Shown: in pieces, positions 8,652 to 18,519 of the stretch | Position numbering within the stretch: the stretch's first letter is position 1 | Layout of the letters: the number at the start of each line of letters is the position of its first letter | Source of the DNA: Bradyrhizobium sp. CB82 | GTDB lineage: Bacteria; Pseudomonadota; Alphaproteobacteria; Rhizobiales; Xanthobacteraceae | Direction: 5' to 3' | NCBI RefSeq assembly: GCF_029714405.1 | Contig: NZ_CP121650.1 | Location: 1,054,001 to 1,118,000, forward strand | DNA length: 64,000 bases | Position numbers and translations under genes: made by a program | The notes under the pieces: model-generated | Told to the model about the DNA's origin: nothing | What the model saw: only the letters and a program-made list of their open reading frames with translations | Database searches by the model: none

Positions 8652-9728
8652 TCATTTGGTCCCGAGCCATTTCTTCGCGGCGGCCTCGGCCTTGGCCCGG
8701 TCCTCGGGGGGGAGATCGGTCAATTGCTTGTCGAGTTCGGGATCGCCCTTGCCGCCGGTCTTGGCGACCAGGTGCCATTTGAAGCCCTCGATCTTATCGG
8801 CCTGCGTGCCCATGCCGTTGATCAGCACCCAGGCCAGCCGGTTCTGCGCGATCGGACTGTTTTGCCGGGCGGCCTTGCGGAGCAAGGCCACCGCGGCGGG
8901 CATGTTTTTCGGCGTGCCGGTGCCGTTGAACAGCGCGATCGCATATTCGACCTCGGCATCGACATTGTCGGCGAGCGAGGCGGCCTGAAGCAGCCGCACC
9001 GCCCGCTCGATGTCCTTCGGCACGCCGGTGCCTTCCTTGTAGAAGGTCGCGAGCGCGTATTGCGCCTCGGGCAGCCCTGCATCCGCGGCCTGGCGGAGCA
9101 GCTCGGCCGAGCGCCTGACATCCTGCGGCAGCGTCTGCCCGTCGAGATAGAGCAGCGCGAGATTATAGGCTGCCTTGGGCGCGCCGAGCTTGGCGGCGGA
9201 GGCGAGCAGTTTGACCGCATCGCCCTTGTCGACCGGGCCGCCGCGGCCGGCCATGCGCATCATCGCGAGCTCAAACATCGCCTCACGGTCGCCCGCATCG
9301 GAGGCGCGCTTGTACCACTCGACCGCCTTGGCGTAATCGCGCTTGATGCCGAGCGCGCTGGAGTAGAGCTGGCCCAGCATGGTCATGGCCTTGGGATCGC
9401 CGCCTTGCGCGCGCGCGGTGGCGAGATCGAAAGCGGTCTTGTATTGCCCGCGCTGATAGGCGCCGTACACGAGATCGACGTTGGAATTGTCGGTCGGCGG
9501 CGCCGGGATCACGGTCGCGGCCGGCGGCGGGCTCGGCGAGGCCGACGGCTTTGGCGCCGGCGCCGCCTCCTTCTTCTTGACCGCGTGCGGCTTGGTCGCA
9601 GATTTTTCTTTGGGCTTCTCGGGCGCAGGGCTCGGTGTTGCCGCCGGCGGCGTCAGCGAGAGCTGTGCGGCCGCAGGCGCGGCGAGGAGCAAGAGCGCCA
9701 GGAACGGTGTGCAGAGCAGGAGCTTCAT
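8652..9728 (-). CDS. Secreted Sel1/TPR repeat protein
   Basis: The 358-residue product has a clear Sec signal (KLLLCTPFLALLLLAAPAAAQ), then a Pro/Ala/Lys-rich linker to about residue 75, then tandem 36-residue Sel1-like repeats. Examples are AMTMLGQLYSSALGIKRDYAKA, APKAAYNLALLYLDGQTLPQ and PEAQYALATFYKEGTGVPKD, each split by short connectors. Such alpha-solenoids bind partner proteins in the periplasm. The gene starts nine bases after the thiE-like stop and so belongs to the tkt-gap-pgk-fba transcription unit, but nothing in the sequence links it to metabolism. The partner is unknown. Confidence 0.85.
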   Translation of the reverse strand: MKLLLCTPFLALLLLAAPAAAQLSLTPPAATPSPAPEKPKEKSATKPHAVKKKEAAPAPKPSASPSPPPAATVIPAPPTDNSNVDLVYGAYQRGQYKTAFDLATARAQGGDPKAMTMLGQLYSSALGIKRDYAKAVEWYKRASDAGDREAMFELAMMRMAGRGGPVDKGDAVKLLASAAKLGAPKAAYNLALLYLDGQTLPQDVRRSAELLRQAADAGLPEAQYALATFYKEGTGVPKDIERAVRLLQAASLADNVDAEVEYAIALFNGTGTPKNMPAAVALLRKAARQNSPIAQNRLAWVLINGMGTQADKIEGFKWHLVAKTGGKGDPELDKQLTDLPPEDRAKAEAAAKKWLGTK

Positions 9729-9737
9729 GATCGGCTG

Positions 9738-10412
9738 CTAGCCATGCTCCCGGCCTGCGGGCGCGTCTGCATAGGCCTTCTTGATCGCGGCTTCCGCATC
9801 GACCAGCGCAGCCTCTGGTCCGCGTGGATCGGCCCAGATGAAATCGCCGACCAGCACGAAATCCGCACCTGCGGCGGCGAATTCGAAGGCTTCCGCCGTC
9901 GAGGTGGCAAAGCCGACGCAGGGCGGCTCGAACAGCTCGGCCCACCAGTCCAGCCGTTCCGCAACCGCCTGCACCGAGGGCCGCTGGCCGTTTGCGTCCG
10001 GCTCGCCGAACAGCACGTAATCCGCGCCCATCTCGCCTGCGCTCATGGAATCATGCCGGGTGGCTAGCCCGCCGACGCCGGCGATGCGATCCGGTTTCAG
10101 CGATGGCATGGCTTCTTCGAGCGCGGCGATGCCGGTCAGATGGGCGCCGTCGGCCCCGCCGCGCGCGACCAACTCGACATGGCCATCGAGCAGCAGCGCC
10201 GCGCCGGCCTTCTGGACCGCCGGCGCCAGCGCCTTGACCCGCGAGATCATCGTTCGCTGGTCGGTTTCCTTTAGCCGCACCAGCACGGCGGCGACGTCGG
10301 CGCCGGCGAGCAGGGTGGGCAGCTCACCGAGAAGCGAAGCGGGATCGTCCACGAGCGGCGTCGCGAGATAGAGCCGCGGCGCCGGGCGCGCGGAAGCGGA
10401 ATTGTTCGACAA
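9738..10412 (-). CDS. Thiamine-phosphate synthase family protein (ThiE-like)
   Basis: I chose the TTG start at 10412, two bases after the aldolase stop. AGAGAAGAAGG upstream serves as ribosome binding site, and the frame before it is aldolase coding sequence. The 224-residue product begins RLYLATPLVDD and shows the ThiE TIM-barrel landmarks AALLLDGHVELVARGGADGAHL, AGVGGLATRHDSMSAGEMGADYVLFG and AGADFVLVGDFIWAD, each cut at natural strands. ThiE joins the hydroxymethylpyrimidine and thiazole phosphates to make thiamine phosphate. Linkage to transketolase, a thiamine diphosphate enzyme, is suggestive. Phosphate-binding loops look divergent, so it could be a TenI-like paralogue. Confidence 0.75.
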   Translation of the reverse strand: MSNNSASARPAPRLYLATPLVDDPASLLGELPTLLAGADVAAVLVRLKETDQRTMISRVKALAPAVQKAGAALLLDGHVELVARGGADGAHLTGIAALEEAMPSLKPDRIAGVGGLATRHDSMSAGEMGADYVLFGEPDANGQRPSVQAVAERLDWWAELFEPPCVGFATSTAEAFEFAAAGADFVLVGDFIWADPRGPEAALVDAEAAIKKAYADAPAGREHG

Positions 10413-10414
10413 GT

Positions 10415-11455
10415 CTAGGCCGCCTTCTTCTCTAACCCGCTGTCCCATTCGCCGCGGCTGGCGAGTGCGTTCATCCGCGCGCGATGGGCGAAGGCTCTTT
10501 GGCCAGCGGTGACATTTTCCGCCTTGCCCGACCAGGCCTTCTGCGGTGCGGCCTGGAGCGCGCGGCCATAGGAGAAGGTCAGCCGCCAAGGCAGTGGTCC
10601 GAGCCTGTTCATGGCGTCGAGATGCGCGGTTGCTTCCTCGTCCGACTGGCCGCCGGAGAGGAAAGCGATACCGGGCACTGCGGCTGGAACGCAGGCCTTG
10701 AGGAGGCGCACGGTCTTCTCGGCGACTTCCGCAACGGGAGCCTGCTTGCCGCACTTCTTGCCGGAGACTGCCATGTTGGGCTTCAGCACCATGCCTTCGA
10801 GCGCGACGCGCTGCACGCGCAATTCCTGGAACGTCTTGTTGAGCACGTGCTGCGTGACGTCATAGCAGCGGTCGATGTCGTGGTCGCCGTCCATCAGCAC
10901 CTCCGGCTCGACGATCGGCACGATCTGCGCGGCCTGGCACAGTGCAGCGTAGCGCGCCAGCGCATGCGCGTTGACGCTGATCGCGGTCATCGAGGGAATG
11001 TCCCGGCCGTCAGTGCCGCTGCCGATGTCGATCACCGCACGCCATTTGGCGAATCGGGCGCCACGCTCGTAATATTTCTTCAGGCGGTCGGCGAGTTTGT
11101 CCAGCCCGACGGTGACGAGCTCGCCCGGGCACATCGGCAGGGCTTGCGTGCCTTCGTCGACCTTGATGCCGGGAATGGCGCCGCTCTCTTCGATCAGCTT
11201 CACCAGCGGCGTGCCGTCCCGGGCCGCCTGCCAGATCGTTTCGTCATAGAGGATGACGCCGGAGATGTGCTGGGTCATGGCGTCCTTGGCGCGAAACAGC
11301 ATCTCGCGGTAGTCGCGGCGGTTGTCTTCGGTGGATTCCACGCCGATTGCGTCAAAACGCTTCTTGATGGTGCCGGAGGATTCGTCGGCGGCGAGGATGC
11401 CCTTGCCGGGCGTAACCATGGCCTGTGCGACCTTGTTGAGCTCAGTCAGATTCAT
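10415..11455 (-). CDS. Class I fructose-bisphosphate aldolase
   Basis: Starting at ATG 11455 (preceded by GGAGGACCTC), the product is 346 residues, normal for class I aldolases; the open frame further upstream lacks a good start. Key features are ILAADESSGTIKKRF at 20-34, the lysine-rich substrate site and the Schiff-base Lys225 in EGMVLKPNMAV. It cleaves fructose-1,6-bisphosphate to DHAP and glyceraldehyde-3-phosphate through a lysine imine, without metal. The very next upstream gene is an unrelated class II aldolase for the same reaction. The thiE-like gene starts two bases after this stop, implying translational coupling. Confidence 0.93.
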   Translation of the reverse strand: MNLTELNKVAQAMVTPGKGILAADESSGTIKKRFDAIGVESTEDNRRDYREMLFRAKDAMTQHISGVILYDETIWQAARDGTPLVKLIEESGAIPGIKVDEGTQALPMCPGELVTVGLDKLADRLKKYYERGARFAKWRAVIDIGSGTDGRDIPSMTAISVNAHALARYAALCQAAQIVPIVEPEVLMDGDHDIDRCYDVTQHVLNKTFQELRVQRVALEGMVLKPNMAVSGKKCGKQAPVAEVAEKTVRLLKACVPAAVPGIAFLSGGQSDEEATAHLDAMNRLGPLPWRLTFSYGRALQAAPQKAWSGKAENVTAGQRAFAHRARMNALASRGEWDSGLEKKAA

Positions 11456-11582
11456 CGAGAGGTCCTCCCAAAACGATTCTGCCTTGCCCCGGAAAATAGA
11501 CCGTTCTCGGGCAATTGCCGAGTTAACGTTGGTCGCAGGGTAAAGGGGGATGGGAGCGCGGCCGGCGGCAACACTCGTCACT

Positions 11583-11659
11583 CCCCATTGCGCAATGGGG
11601 ATGAGCCTAAGGCGCAGGCCCGGAATCCATAACCCCGGACCGTGGCTATGGATTCCGGG
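11583..11659. repeat. Two adjacent perfect palindromes between the aldolase genes
   Basis: CCCCATTGCGCAATGGGG (11583-11600) is a perfect palindrome. CCCGGAATCCATA at 11619-11631 and TATGGATTCCGGG at 11647-11659 form a perfect 13-bp stem. They lie in the 253-base gap between the class II and class I aldolase genes and could form an mRNA hairpin there. The second type is common in rhizobial intergenic repeats. Confidence 0.7.
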
Positions 11660-11708
11660 CTCACCGCTTTGCGGCGCCCCGCAATGACAGAGGAGGGGTG
11701 TCGCTCGC

Positions 11709-12776
11709 TTACGCGATCTTCGGGTTGAGCTCGCCCTTGGCGTAGCGCTTGGCCATTTCGGCGGTGGTGAGGACGCGCTTGATCTTGGAGGCCTGGCCTG
11801 CGGTGTTGAACTCCTGGAGCCGCTGCTTGCACAGCTTGGTCATGGCTTCCATCGCCGGCTTCAGGTACTTTCGCGGATCGAACTCTTCCGGATTGTCCTT
11901 CAGGACCTTACGGATCTGGCCGGTCATCGCCATGCGGTTGTCGGTGTCGATGTTGATCTTGCGCACGCCGTTCTTGATGCCGCGCTGGATCTCGGCGACC
12001 GGCACGCCCCAGGTCGGCTTCATCTTGCCGCCATTGGCGTTGATGATCTCCTGAAGCTCCTGCGGCACCGATGACGAACCATGCATCACAAGATGCGTGT
12101 TCGGCAGCTTGCGGTGGATCTCCTCGATCACGTTCATGGCGAGGATGTCGCCGTCCGGCTTGCGGGTGAACTTGTAGGCGCCGTGCGAGGTGCCCATCGC
12201 GATCGCGAGCGCGTCGACCTGGGTCTCCTTGACGAACTTCACGGCCTCGTCCGGATTGGTCAGGAGCTGGTCGTGCGACAACTTGCCCTCGGCGCCGTGG
12301 CCGTCTTCCTTGTCGCCCATGCCGGTCTCGAGCGAGCCGAGCACGCCGAGTTCGCCTTCCACCGAGATGCCGCCGAGATGGGCCATGTCGGTCACGGTCT
12401 TGGTGACGCCGACATTGTAGCCCCAATCGCCCGGGGTCTTGCCGTCGGCCTTCAGCGAGCCGTCCATCATCACCGAGGTGAAGCCGGCCTGGATCGCGGT
12501 CATGCAGGTCGCCGGCTCGTTGCCGTGATCCAGATGCACGCAGACCGGGATGTGCGGATAGATCTCGGTCACCGCGTCCATCATGTGCTTGAGCATGACG
12601 TCGTTGGCATAGGAGCGCGCTCCGCGCGAGGCCTGGATGATGACGGGCGCGTCGACCTGGTTGGCCGCGTCCATGATCGCTAGGGCCTGCTCCATATTGT
12701 TGATGTTGAAGGCCGGTACGCCGTAATCGTTCTCCGCAGCATGGTCGAGCAATTGACGCAACGTGATCCGAGCCAT
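11709..12776 (-). CDS. fba: Class II fructose-bisphosphate aldolase (Calvin-cycle subtype)
   Basis: The 355-residue product contains the zinc ligands of class II aldolases: HLDHG at 81-85, the later [11 protein letters not shown] segment and HGSSSVP. It also has [12 protein letters not shown] near the C-terminus. It begins [21 protein letters not shown], split here, typical of the subtype found in cbb operons and alphaproteobacterial glycolytic clusters. It works in glycolysis, gluconeogenesis or the Calvin cycle. The gene lies 39 bases downstream of pgk on the same strand, and TKT-GAP-PGK-FBA supply consecutive sugar-phosphate steps. Confidence 0.95.
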   Translation of the reverse strand: MARITLRQLLDHAAENDYGVPAFNINNMEQALAIMDAANQVDAPVIIQASRGARSYANDVMLKHMMDAVTEIYPHIPVCVHLDHGNEPATCMTAIQAGFTSVMMDGSLKADGKTPGDWGYNVGVTKTVTDMAHLGGISVEGELGVLGSLETGMGDKEDGHGAEGKLSHDQLLTNPDEAVKFVKETQVDALAIAMGTSHGAYKFTRKPDGDILAMNVIEEIHRKLPNTHLVMHGSSSVPQELQEIINANGGKMKPTWGVPVAEIQRGIKNGVRKINIDTDNRMAMTGQIRKVLKDNPEEFDPRKYLKPAMEAMTKLCKQRLQEFNTAGQASKIKRVLTTAEMAKRYAKGELNPKIA

Positions 12777-12815
12777 CTGTGTTTTTCTCCCGTTTGGGCC
12801 TTTCCGGCCAACAAC

Positions 12816-14012
12816 TTACTTGGTGCGCAAAACCTCGACGCCGGGCAGCGGCTTGCCTTCCATCCATTCAAGAAATGCGCCACCGGCGGTCGAGACATAG
12901 GTGAAATCGGAGCCGACGCCGGCCTGGTTGAGCGCCGCGACGGTGTCGCCGCCGCCCGCGATCGAGATCAGCTTCTTGGCCTTGGTGCGTTCGGCCGCGT
13001 GCTTGGCGGCCGCCACGGTGCCGCGGTCGAAAGGCTGGAGCTCGAAGGCTCCTAGCGGGCCGTTCCAGACCAGAGTTGCCGCATCGTCGATCGCGGCCTG
13101 GACGCGCACGACCGATTGCGGGCCGACGTCGAGGATCATGCCGTCGGCCGGGATCGCATCGAGGCCATAGGCATGCGAGGGCGCGTTGGCGGCGAAGTGA
13201 TAGGCGACGGTCGCGTCCACGGGGAGGATGATCGCGCAGTTCGCGGCCTCGGCCTTCTCCATGATGCGCACTGCGGTTGCGGCGAGATCCTTTTCGGCCA
13301 GCGACTTGCCGACCGCGACGCCCTGGGCGTGCAGGAAGGTGTTGGCCATGCCGCCGCCGATCACGAGCGCGTCGACCTTGCTGACGAGGTTTTCCAATAG
13401 GTCAATCTTGGTCGAGACCTTGGCACCGCCGATGATCGCGATCACCGGTTTGGTCGGTGCTTCCAACGCCTTCTCCAGCGCATCGAGCTCGGCCTGCATG
13501 GTGCGGCCCGCATAGGCCGGCAGCTTGTGGCCGAGACCCTCGGTCGAGGCGTGGGCGCGGTGCGCAGCCGAGAACGCGTCATTGACCCAGATGTCGCCGA
13601 GCTTTGCGAGCTCCGCGACAAAGGCTGGATCGTTCTTTTCCTCTTCCTTGTGGAAGCGGGTGTTTTCCAGGCACAGGATGTCGCCGTCGTTCAGCGCTGC
13701 CACGGCCTTGGCCGCGGGCTCGCCGATGCAGTCGTCGGCAAACGCGACAGGCCTATTGATAACCTTGGACAGCGCGTCCGCGACCGGCTTCAGCGAGTCC
13801 TTGGAATCGCGGCCCTTCGGCCGGCCGAAATGCGCGAGCAGGATGACCTTGGCCTTCTTGTCGGAGAGCTCGGTGATGGTCGGCGCGACGCGCTCGAGCC
13901 GCGTTGCGTCGGTGACGCGCCCATTGTCCATGGGCACGTTGAGATCGACGCGCAGCAGCACGCGCTTGCCCTTCACGTCGACGCCGTCGAGGGTGCGGAA
14001 TTTGTTTGCCAT
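12816..14012 (-). CDS. pgk: Phosphoglycerate kinase
   Basis: I placed the start at ATG 14012 ([20 protein letters not shown]), giving 398 residues, the usual bacterial length; the longer open frame runs into repeat DNA. Motifs include [18 protein letters not shown] near the N-terminus, [22 protein letters not shown] and the C-terminal nucleotide motif [17 protein letters not shown]. It interconverts 1,3-bisphosphoglycerate and 3-phosphoglycerate with ATP. The gene follows gap by 135 bases filled almost completely by an inverted repeat. Confidence 0.96.
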   Translation of the reverse strand: MANKFRTLDGVDVKGKRVLLRVDLNVPMDNGRVTDATRLERVAPTITELSDKKAKVILLAHFGRPKGRDSKDSLKPVADALSKVINRPVAFADDCIGEPAAKAVAALNDGDILCLENTRFHKEEEKNDPAFVAELAKLGDIWVNDAFSAAHRAHASTEGLGHKLPAYAGRTMQAELDALEKALEAPTKPVIAIIGGAKVSTKIDLLENLVSKVDALVIGGGMANTFLHAQGVAVGKSLAEKDLAATAVRIMEKAEAANCAIILPVDATVAYHFAANAPSHAYGLDAIPADGMILDVGPQSVVRVQAAIDDAATLVWNGPLGAFELQPFDRGTVAAAKHAAERTKAKKLISIAGGGDTVAALNQAGVGSDFTYVSTAGGAFLEWMEGKPLPGVEVLRTK

Positions 14013-14024
14013 CGGAGACTCTCT

Positions 14025-14135
14025 TGTCCCGGGCACTGCGGCGCGAAGTGCCGCTGTGCTGAACCCGGACCTATTGTATGGCGAGGGTCCCGGCTCTGCG
14101 GAGCAGCGCAAGCGCGCTGCACCGCGTCCGGGACA
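14025..14135. repeat. Long inverted repeat between gap and pgk
   Basis: TGTCCCGGGCACTGCGGCGCG on one side and CGCTGCACCGCGTCCGGGACA on the other (each given without its outermost overlap) bracket about 70 bases that also contain internal complementarity. The element fills the gap-pgk spacer and ends 13 bases before the gap stop. A strong mRNA hairpin here could stabilise gap relative to pgk transcript; that is inference. Confidence 0.75.
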
Positions 14136-14147
14136 CGAGACCTGAGC

Positions 14148-15155
14148 TTAGAGCACCTTGCTCATCGCAACGGCAGTGTCCGCCATGCGGTTCGAAAAAC
14201 CCCACTCGTTGTCGTACCAGGACATCACGCGCACCAGCGTGCCGTTCTGCACCTTGGTCTGGTCCTCGTGGAACGTGGAGGAGTGCGGGTCGTGGTTGAA
14301 GTCGATCGAGACGTTCGGCGCCGTGGTGTAGCCGAGGATGCCCTTGAGCTGCTGCTCCGAAGCGCGCTTCATCGCCGCGTTGACTTCCTTGGCGTCGGTG
14401 GCGCGCTTGGCGACGATCTTGAGGTCGACGACCGAGACGTTTGGCGTCGGCACGCGGATCGCGACGCCGTCGAGCTTGCCCTTGAGTTCTGGGAGCACCA
14501 ATCCGATCGCCTTCGCGGCCCCCGTCGAGGTCGGGATCATCGACATCGCCGCAGCGCGGCCGCGGTAGAGATCCTTGTGCAGCGTGTCCAGCGTCGGCTG
14601 GTCGCCGGTGTAGGCGTGGATCGTGGTCATGAAGCCGGTCTCGATGCCGACGAGGTCGTTCAGGACCTTGGCGATCGGAGCGAGGCAGTTGGTCGTGCAG
14701 GAGCCGTTGGAGACGACCAGGTGATCCTTGGTCAGCGTCTCGTGGTTGACGCCGTAGACGATCGTCGCATCGGCGCCGTCAGCGGGCGCGGAGACCAGCA
14801 CGCGCTTGGCGCCGGCGGTCAGATGCGCGGAGGCCTTCTCCTTGGCAGTGAAGATGCCAGTGCACTCCATCGCGATGTCGACGCCGAGATCCTTCCACGG
14901 CAGCTTCGAGGGATCGCGCTCGGCGGTCACCTTGATCTTGTTGCCGCCGAGGCTGATCGTGTCGCCGTCGACGGTCACGGTTCCCGGGAAGCGGCCGTGC
15001 ACGGAGTCGAAGCGCAGCAGATGCGCGTTGGTCTCGACCGGTCCGAGATCGTTGATGGCGACCACCTCGACGTCCTTGCGGCCGGACTCGGCGATGGCCC
15101 GCAGGATGTTGCGGCCGATGCGGCCAAAACCGTTAATTGCAACGCGGACTGCCAT
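14148..15155 (-). CDS. gap: Glyceraldehyde-3-phosphate dehydrogenase, type I
   Basis: The 335-residue product starts [18 protein letters not shown] (NAD-binding Rossmann start) and has the catalytic Cys153 in [12 protein letters not shown]. It also has [15 protein letters not shown] phosphate site residues ([16 protein letters not shown]) and ends with [13 protein letters not shown]. It oxidises glyceraldehyde-3-phosphate to 1,3-bisphosphoglycerate. Start at ATG 15155 is preceded by GAAGGAGACC, a strong ribosome binding site. It lies between tkt and pgk, all on the minus strand. Confidence 0.97.
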   Translation of the reverse strand: MAVRVAINGFGRIGRNILRAIAESGRKDVEVVAINDLGPVETNAHLLRFDSVHGRFPGTVTVDGDTISLGGNKIKVTAERDPSKLPWKDLGVDIAMECTGIFTAKEKASAHLTAGAKRVLVSAPADGADATIVYGVNHETLTKDHLVVSNGSCTTNCLAPIAKVLNDLVGIETGFMTTIHAYTGDQPTLDTLHKDLYRGRAAAMSMIPTSTGAAKAIGLVLPELKGKLDGVAIRVPTPNVSVVDLKIVAKRATDAKEVNAAMKRASEQQLKGILGYTTAPNVSIDFNHDPHSSTFHEDQTKVQNGTLVRVMSWYDNEWGFSNRMADTAVAMSKVL

Positions 15156-15302
15156 CTTTGGTCTCCTTCAATGATCGTTGTCGTCCCGCACAACGCAGCT
15201 AGCGCGCCTGCGGGGGTTTTTTAGGGCGGACGCCCGGTTCGGCCGGGCGGTACTTGATCATATGGAGAGCTTGGTAGTCCTTTTTTCCGGCAAGCTCAAC
15301 TC

Positions 15303-17315
15303 TCAGGAAACGCGCTTCACGACGGCGTTAACCGCAGCCTCGGCGGTAATTCCAAAGTGCTTGAAAAGGTCCTTGGCCGGCGCGCTCGCGCCAAAGGAAT
15401 GCATGCCGACAAATTCGCCATCCTGGCCGATCACGGCATCCCAGCCCCAGCGCACCGCGGCCTCGATTGCCACCTTGACCGGCGCGTTGCCGATGATGGC
15501 GGCACGCTGGGCCTCTGGTTGCGCTAACAAGAGCTCGAGCGAGGGCACCGAGACCACCCGCGTCGGGATGCCGCGCTCGGCGAGCTGCTTCTGGGCGGCG
15601 ACCGCGATCTCGACCTCGGAGCCCGAGGCAAACAGCGTCGCCTTGGCTTCGCCTTGCGCGGCGACGAGCTCGTAGGCGCCGTACTGGCAGGGGTTCTCGT
15701 TGGCAGAGGTGCGGAGCTGCGGCAGGTTCTGACGCGTCAGCGCCAGCACCGTCGGCCCGTCGATGCGGTTCAGCGCCAGCTCCCAGCACTCGGCGACCTC
15801 GATGGAGTCGCAGGGGCGGAAGACGCGCATGTTCGGAATGGCGCGCAGCGCAGCGAGATGCTCGACCGGCTGATGGGTCGGACCGTCCTCGCCGAGACCG
15901 ATGGAGTCGTGGGTCATCACGTAGACGACACCAGCGCCCATTAACGCGGCAATCCGCATCGCGGGCCGCGCGTAGTCGGTGAATACCAGGAACGTCGCGC
16001 CGTTGGGCGCGAAGCCGCCGTGCAGGAAGATGCCGTTCATGGCGGCACACATGCCGTGCTCGCGGATGCCGTAATGGATGAATCGGCCCTTCGGCGTCTT
16101 GGCGGAGAAGGCGACCGCCGATTTCGCCTTGTTGTTGTTGGAGCCGGTGAGGTCGGCCGAGCCCGCCAAGAACTCCATCGGCATCGCCGTGGCGATCGCC
16201 TCGATCGCTGCTTCCGAGGATTTGCGCGTCGCGACGTTGAGCGGATTCTCCAGAAGGCCCTTCTTGTGCGCCTTCAGCGCCTTCGCCAGCGAAGCGGGAC
16301 GCTCATGGCGCAGGCGGCGCTCGAACTCGGCGCGCTTGCGGCTGCCAAGTTCACTAATCCGCGCTTCCCACTCCTGCCGCGCGGCCGCGCCACGGCTGCC
16401 AACCGCGCGCCAGGCCTTGAGCACGTCGTCGGGCACCGAGAAAGGCTCGAGCGCGATGCCGAGATTTTCCTTGGCGGCCTTGAGCTCGTCGGCGCCGAGC
16501 GCCTCGCCATGCACCTTTGCTGTGCCGGCCTTGTGCGGCGCGCCGTAGCCGATGGTGGTGCGGCAGGCGATCAGCGTCGGCTTGTTGGATTTCTTTGCGC
16601 GCGTGATCGCTGCTGATATCGCGGCCTGGTCTTGCCCATCGATCTTCTCGGCAGCCCAGCCGGCGGACTTGAAGCGTTTCACCTGGTCGACGGAATCGGC
16701 GATCGAGGTCGGGCCGTCGATCGAGATGCCGTTGTCGTCATAGAGCACGATCAGCTTGTTCAGCTTCCAGTGCCCGGCCATGGCGATTGCTTCCTGCGAC
16801 ACGCCTTCCATCAGGTCGCCATCAGAAGCGAGCACATAGGTGTGGTGGTCGACGATCTTCTTGCCGAACTCGGCGGCCAGCATCTTCTCCGCGAGCGCCA
16901 TGCCGACCGCGGTGGAAATGCCCTGGCCGAGCGGACCGGTGGTGGTCTCGATGCCCTTGGTGTGGAAGTTCTCAGGATGGCCCGGGGTCAGCGAGCCGAG
17001 CTGGCGGAACCGCTTGAGCTGGTCCAGCGTCATGTCCGGATTGCCGGTCAGGAACAGCAGCGAATAGAGCAGCATCGAGCCATGGCCGGCCGATAGCACG
17101 AAGCGGTCGCGGTCGGGCCAGGCGGGTGCCTGGGCGTCGAATTTCAGGAACTGCGTGAACAGGACGGTCGCAATGTCGGCGGCGCCCATCGGCAGGCCGG
17201 GATGGCCGGACTTGGCCTTCTCGACTGCGTCCATCGCGAGCCCGCGGATCGCGTTGGCCATACGGGTGGCGTCGAGCTGCGTATTGGCCATACGGGTGGC
17301 ATCGACCTGCATCAT
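15303..17315 (-). CDS. tkt: Transketolase
   Basis: With the start at ATG 17315 the product is 670 residues. It has the N-terminal [14 protein letters not shown], the thiamine-diphosphate motif [13 protein letters not shown], and the C-terminal domain with [19 protein letters not shown]. It transfers two-carbon units in the pentose-phosphate and Calvin pathways. The extreme N-terminus contains a tandem 10-residue duplication ([10 protein letters not shown] then [10 protein letters not shown]) encoded by a 30-bp direct repeat. Relatives have this segment once. The open frame upstream of 17315 has no ribosome binding site and was not used. Confidence 0.95.
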   Translation of the reverse strand: MMQVDATRMANTQLDATRMANAIRGLAMDAVEKAKSGHPGLPMGAADIATVLFTQFLKFDAQAPAWPDRDRFVLSAGHGSMLLYSLLFLTGNPDMTLDQLKRFRQLGSLTPGHPENFHTKGIETTTGPLGQGISTAVGMALAEKMLAAEFGKKIVDHHTYVLASDGDLMEGVSQEAIAMAGHWKLNKLIVLYDDNGISIDGPTSIADSVDQVKRFKSAGWAAEKIDGQDQAAISAAITRAKKSNKPTLIACRTTIGYGAPHKAGTAKVHGEALGADELKAAKENLGIALEPFSVPDDVLKAWRAVGSRGAAARQEWEARISELGSRKRAEFERRLRHERPASLAKALKAHKKGLLENPLNVATRKSSEAAIEAIATAMPMEFLAGSADLTGSNNNKAKSAVAFSAKTPKGRFIHYGIREHGMCAAMNGIFLHGGFAPNGATFLVFTDYARPAMRIAALMGAGVVYVMTHDSIGLGEDGPTHQPVEHLAALRAIPNMRVFRPCDSIEVAECWELALNRIDGPTVLALTRQNLPQLRTSANENPCQYGAYELVAAQGEAKATLFASGSEVEIAVAAQKQLAERGIPTRVVSVPSLELLLAQPEAQRAAIIGNAPVKVAIEAAVRWGWDAVIGQDGEFVGMHSFGASAPAKDLFKHFGITAEAAVNAVVKRVS
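17254..17313 (-). repeat. 30-bp in-frame tandem duplication at the transketolase N-terminus
   Basis: Two 30-base units, 17254-17283 and 17284-17313, each begin TTGGCCATACGGGTGGC on the plus strand and differ at only a few positions. Translated, they repeat residues DATRMAN. The frame is kept, so the duplication lengthens the protein by ten residues. Confidence 0.85.
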
Positions 17316-17660
17316 GATGAAAATCCGTCTGAAATGAGGCGCTTGATAGCCGTGCGCGCCGCGTGGGATCGAGCCTGGCGGCCACGGAAGGTGCGGGGCT
17401 GGATAGCATCTCGGTTCCGGGAGGCCAAGGCAATCAAACGCCCTACGGACGCGAAAAGTTGCGCCAAAGCACGATCCGGAAAAGCGGGAGCCAGAAAAGG
17501 AACCGATGGATCGCGATGGGACATCCCGATCTATCGGTGCATAGCTTTGCGGCAGCGTTGCGCTTGGCTTCCCTGCCACGTAAATTTCTGCTTCTAACCG
17601 CTTGCCGAACCGAGTCTTTTGCCGGGCGGTAAGCCAACTTAGAGGTCCGCCGCTGACTGC
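17316..17660. other. Divergent promoter region between tkt and the DUF4164 gene
   Basis: These 345 bases must hold the promoters of both the leftward carbon-metabolism cluster and the rightward DUF4164-zapA unit. It is noticeably A/T-richer around 17500-17640. I found no convincing operator palindrome or LysR-type site, and no ORF with a ribosome binding site. Confidence 0.5.
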
Positions 17661-17981
17661 ATGAGCGATCGCGCTGCCAACAGTTCCGCCATGACGGAGT
17701 CCGCCGCCGTCGAGATCGAGATCGCGACCCGCAGACTCACGGCCGCGCTCGACGCGCTGGAGAGCGCGGTCGAGCGACGGCGCGATGCCGATCGCGACGA
17801 GAACGAGCTCGCGACGCGCATCCAGGCGCTGGGCACCGATCGCTCGCGTTTAGCCGACGAACTCGACGGTGCGTTGATGAAGGCGCGCAAGCTCGAGCGC
17901 ACCAATCGCGAAGTCTCCGATCGGCTGGACGCTGCGATCGTCACGATACGTTCGGTGCTCGATACCGGAGAGGATGGATGA
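17661..17981 (+). CDS. DUF4164 family small coiled-coil protein
   Basis: The 106-residue product is almost entirely predicted coiled coil with heptad-like spacing ([22 protein letters not shown], then [22 protein letters not shown]). The last four bases overlap the zapA start (ATGA), so the two genes are translationally coupled. DUF4164 genes next to zapA are common in Rhizobiales, which suggests a role in division-ring assembly, but no function is established to my knowledge. Confidence 0.8.
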   Translation: MSDRAANSSAMTESAAVEIEIATRRLTAALDALESAVERRRDADRDENELATRIQALGTDRSRLADELDGALMKARKLERTNREVSDRLDAAIVTIRSVLDTGEDG

Positions 17982-18361
17982 GCCACATCAACGTCACCAT
18001 CAACGGCCGGCAATACCGCATGGCCTGCGAGGAAGGGCAGGAGGTGCGGCTGCTCAAGCTCGCCGAAAGCCTGGAATCGCGGATCCAGAATCTGCGCGGA
18101 AAGTTCGGCGAGATCGGCGATGCGCGGCTCACCGTGATGGCGGCGCTGACCGTATGCGACGAGCTGGTCGATGCGGGAAATCGCGTGCGGACCCTGGAAA
18201 CCGAAGTGAACGAGCTGAGGGATTTCCGCAATGCCGCTGCCGAGCGCGCCCGGATGACGCAGACCGCAGTGGTCAACGCGCTGAATGCCGCCGCCGAGCG
18301 CATCGAGAAATCGACCCAGGTCCTGAATCGGACCGTCGGCAACGGGATTGCGATCGGCTGA
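17978..18361 (+). CDS. zapA: Cell division protein ZapA
   Basis: The 127-residue product begins [21 protein letters not shown], the conserved ZapA N-terminal globular domain. It continues with LLKLAESLESRIQNLRGKFG and a long C-terminal helix for tetramer formation. ZapA bundles FtsZ filaments at the division site. Its start overlaps the preceding stop by four bases. Downstream lie 6S RNA and 5-formyl-THF cyclo-ligase, the arrangement conserved across proteobacteria. Confidence 0.93.
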   Translation: MSHINVTINGRQYRMACEEGQEVRLLKLAESLESRIQNLRGKFGEIGDARLTVMAALTVCDELVDAGNRVRTLETEVNELRDFRNAAAERARMTQTAVVNALNAAAERIEKSTQVLNRTVGNGIAIG

Positions 18362-18393
18362 CGCGTGAAGCGCTGCCAGCCGGAGAACTCGGC

Positions 18394-18420
18394 TCACCTC
18401 TCCCCGCTGGGGAGAGGTGA
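18394..18420. terminator. Strong hairpin downstream of zapA
   Basis: TCACCTCTCCCC pairs perfectly with GGGGAGAGGTGA across a GCT loop (12 bp). It begins 32 bases after the zapA stop. There is no T-tract on the plus strand, so it could be a dispersed rhizobial repeat rather than a classical intrinsic terminator. Confidence 0.5.
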
Positions 18421-18519
18421 GTACAGGTGAGAACAGGTGTGGGCGGTCCACGCGTGGGCTGGTGATTCGTCAGCATCGTTGTTAGATTGCGCCGAGCGAA
18501 GCTGTGGCGCGCGTCAGGA

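Noticed and set aside
13527..15224. 565-residue plus-strand ORF opposite pgk and gap
   Set aside because: It crosses the gap-pgk spacer and both antisense frames without any recognisable domain.
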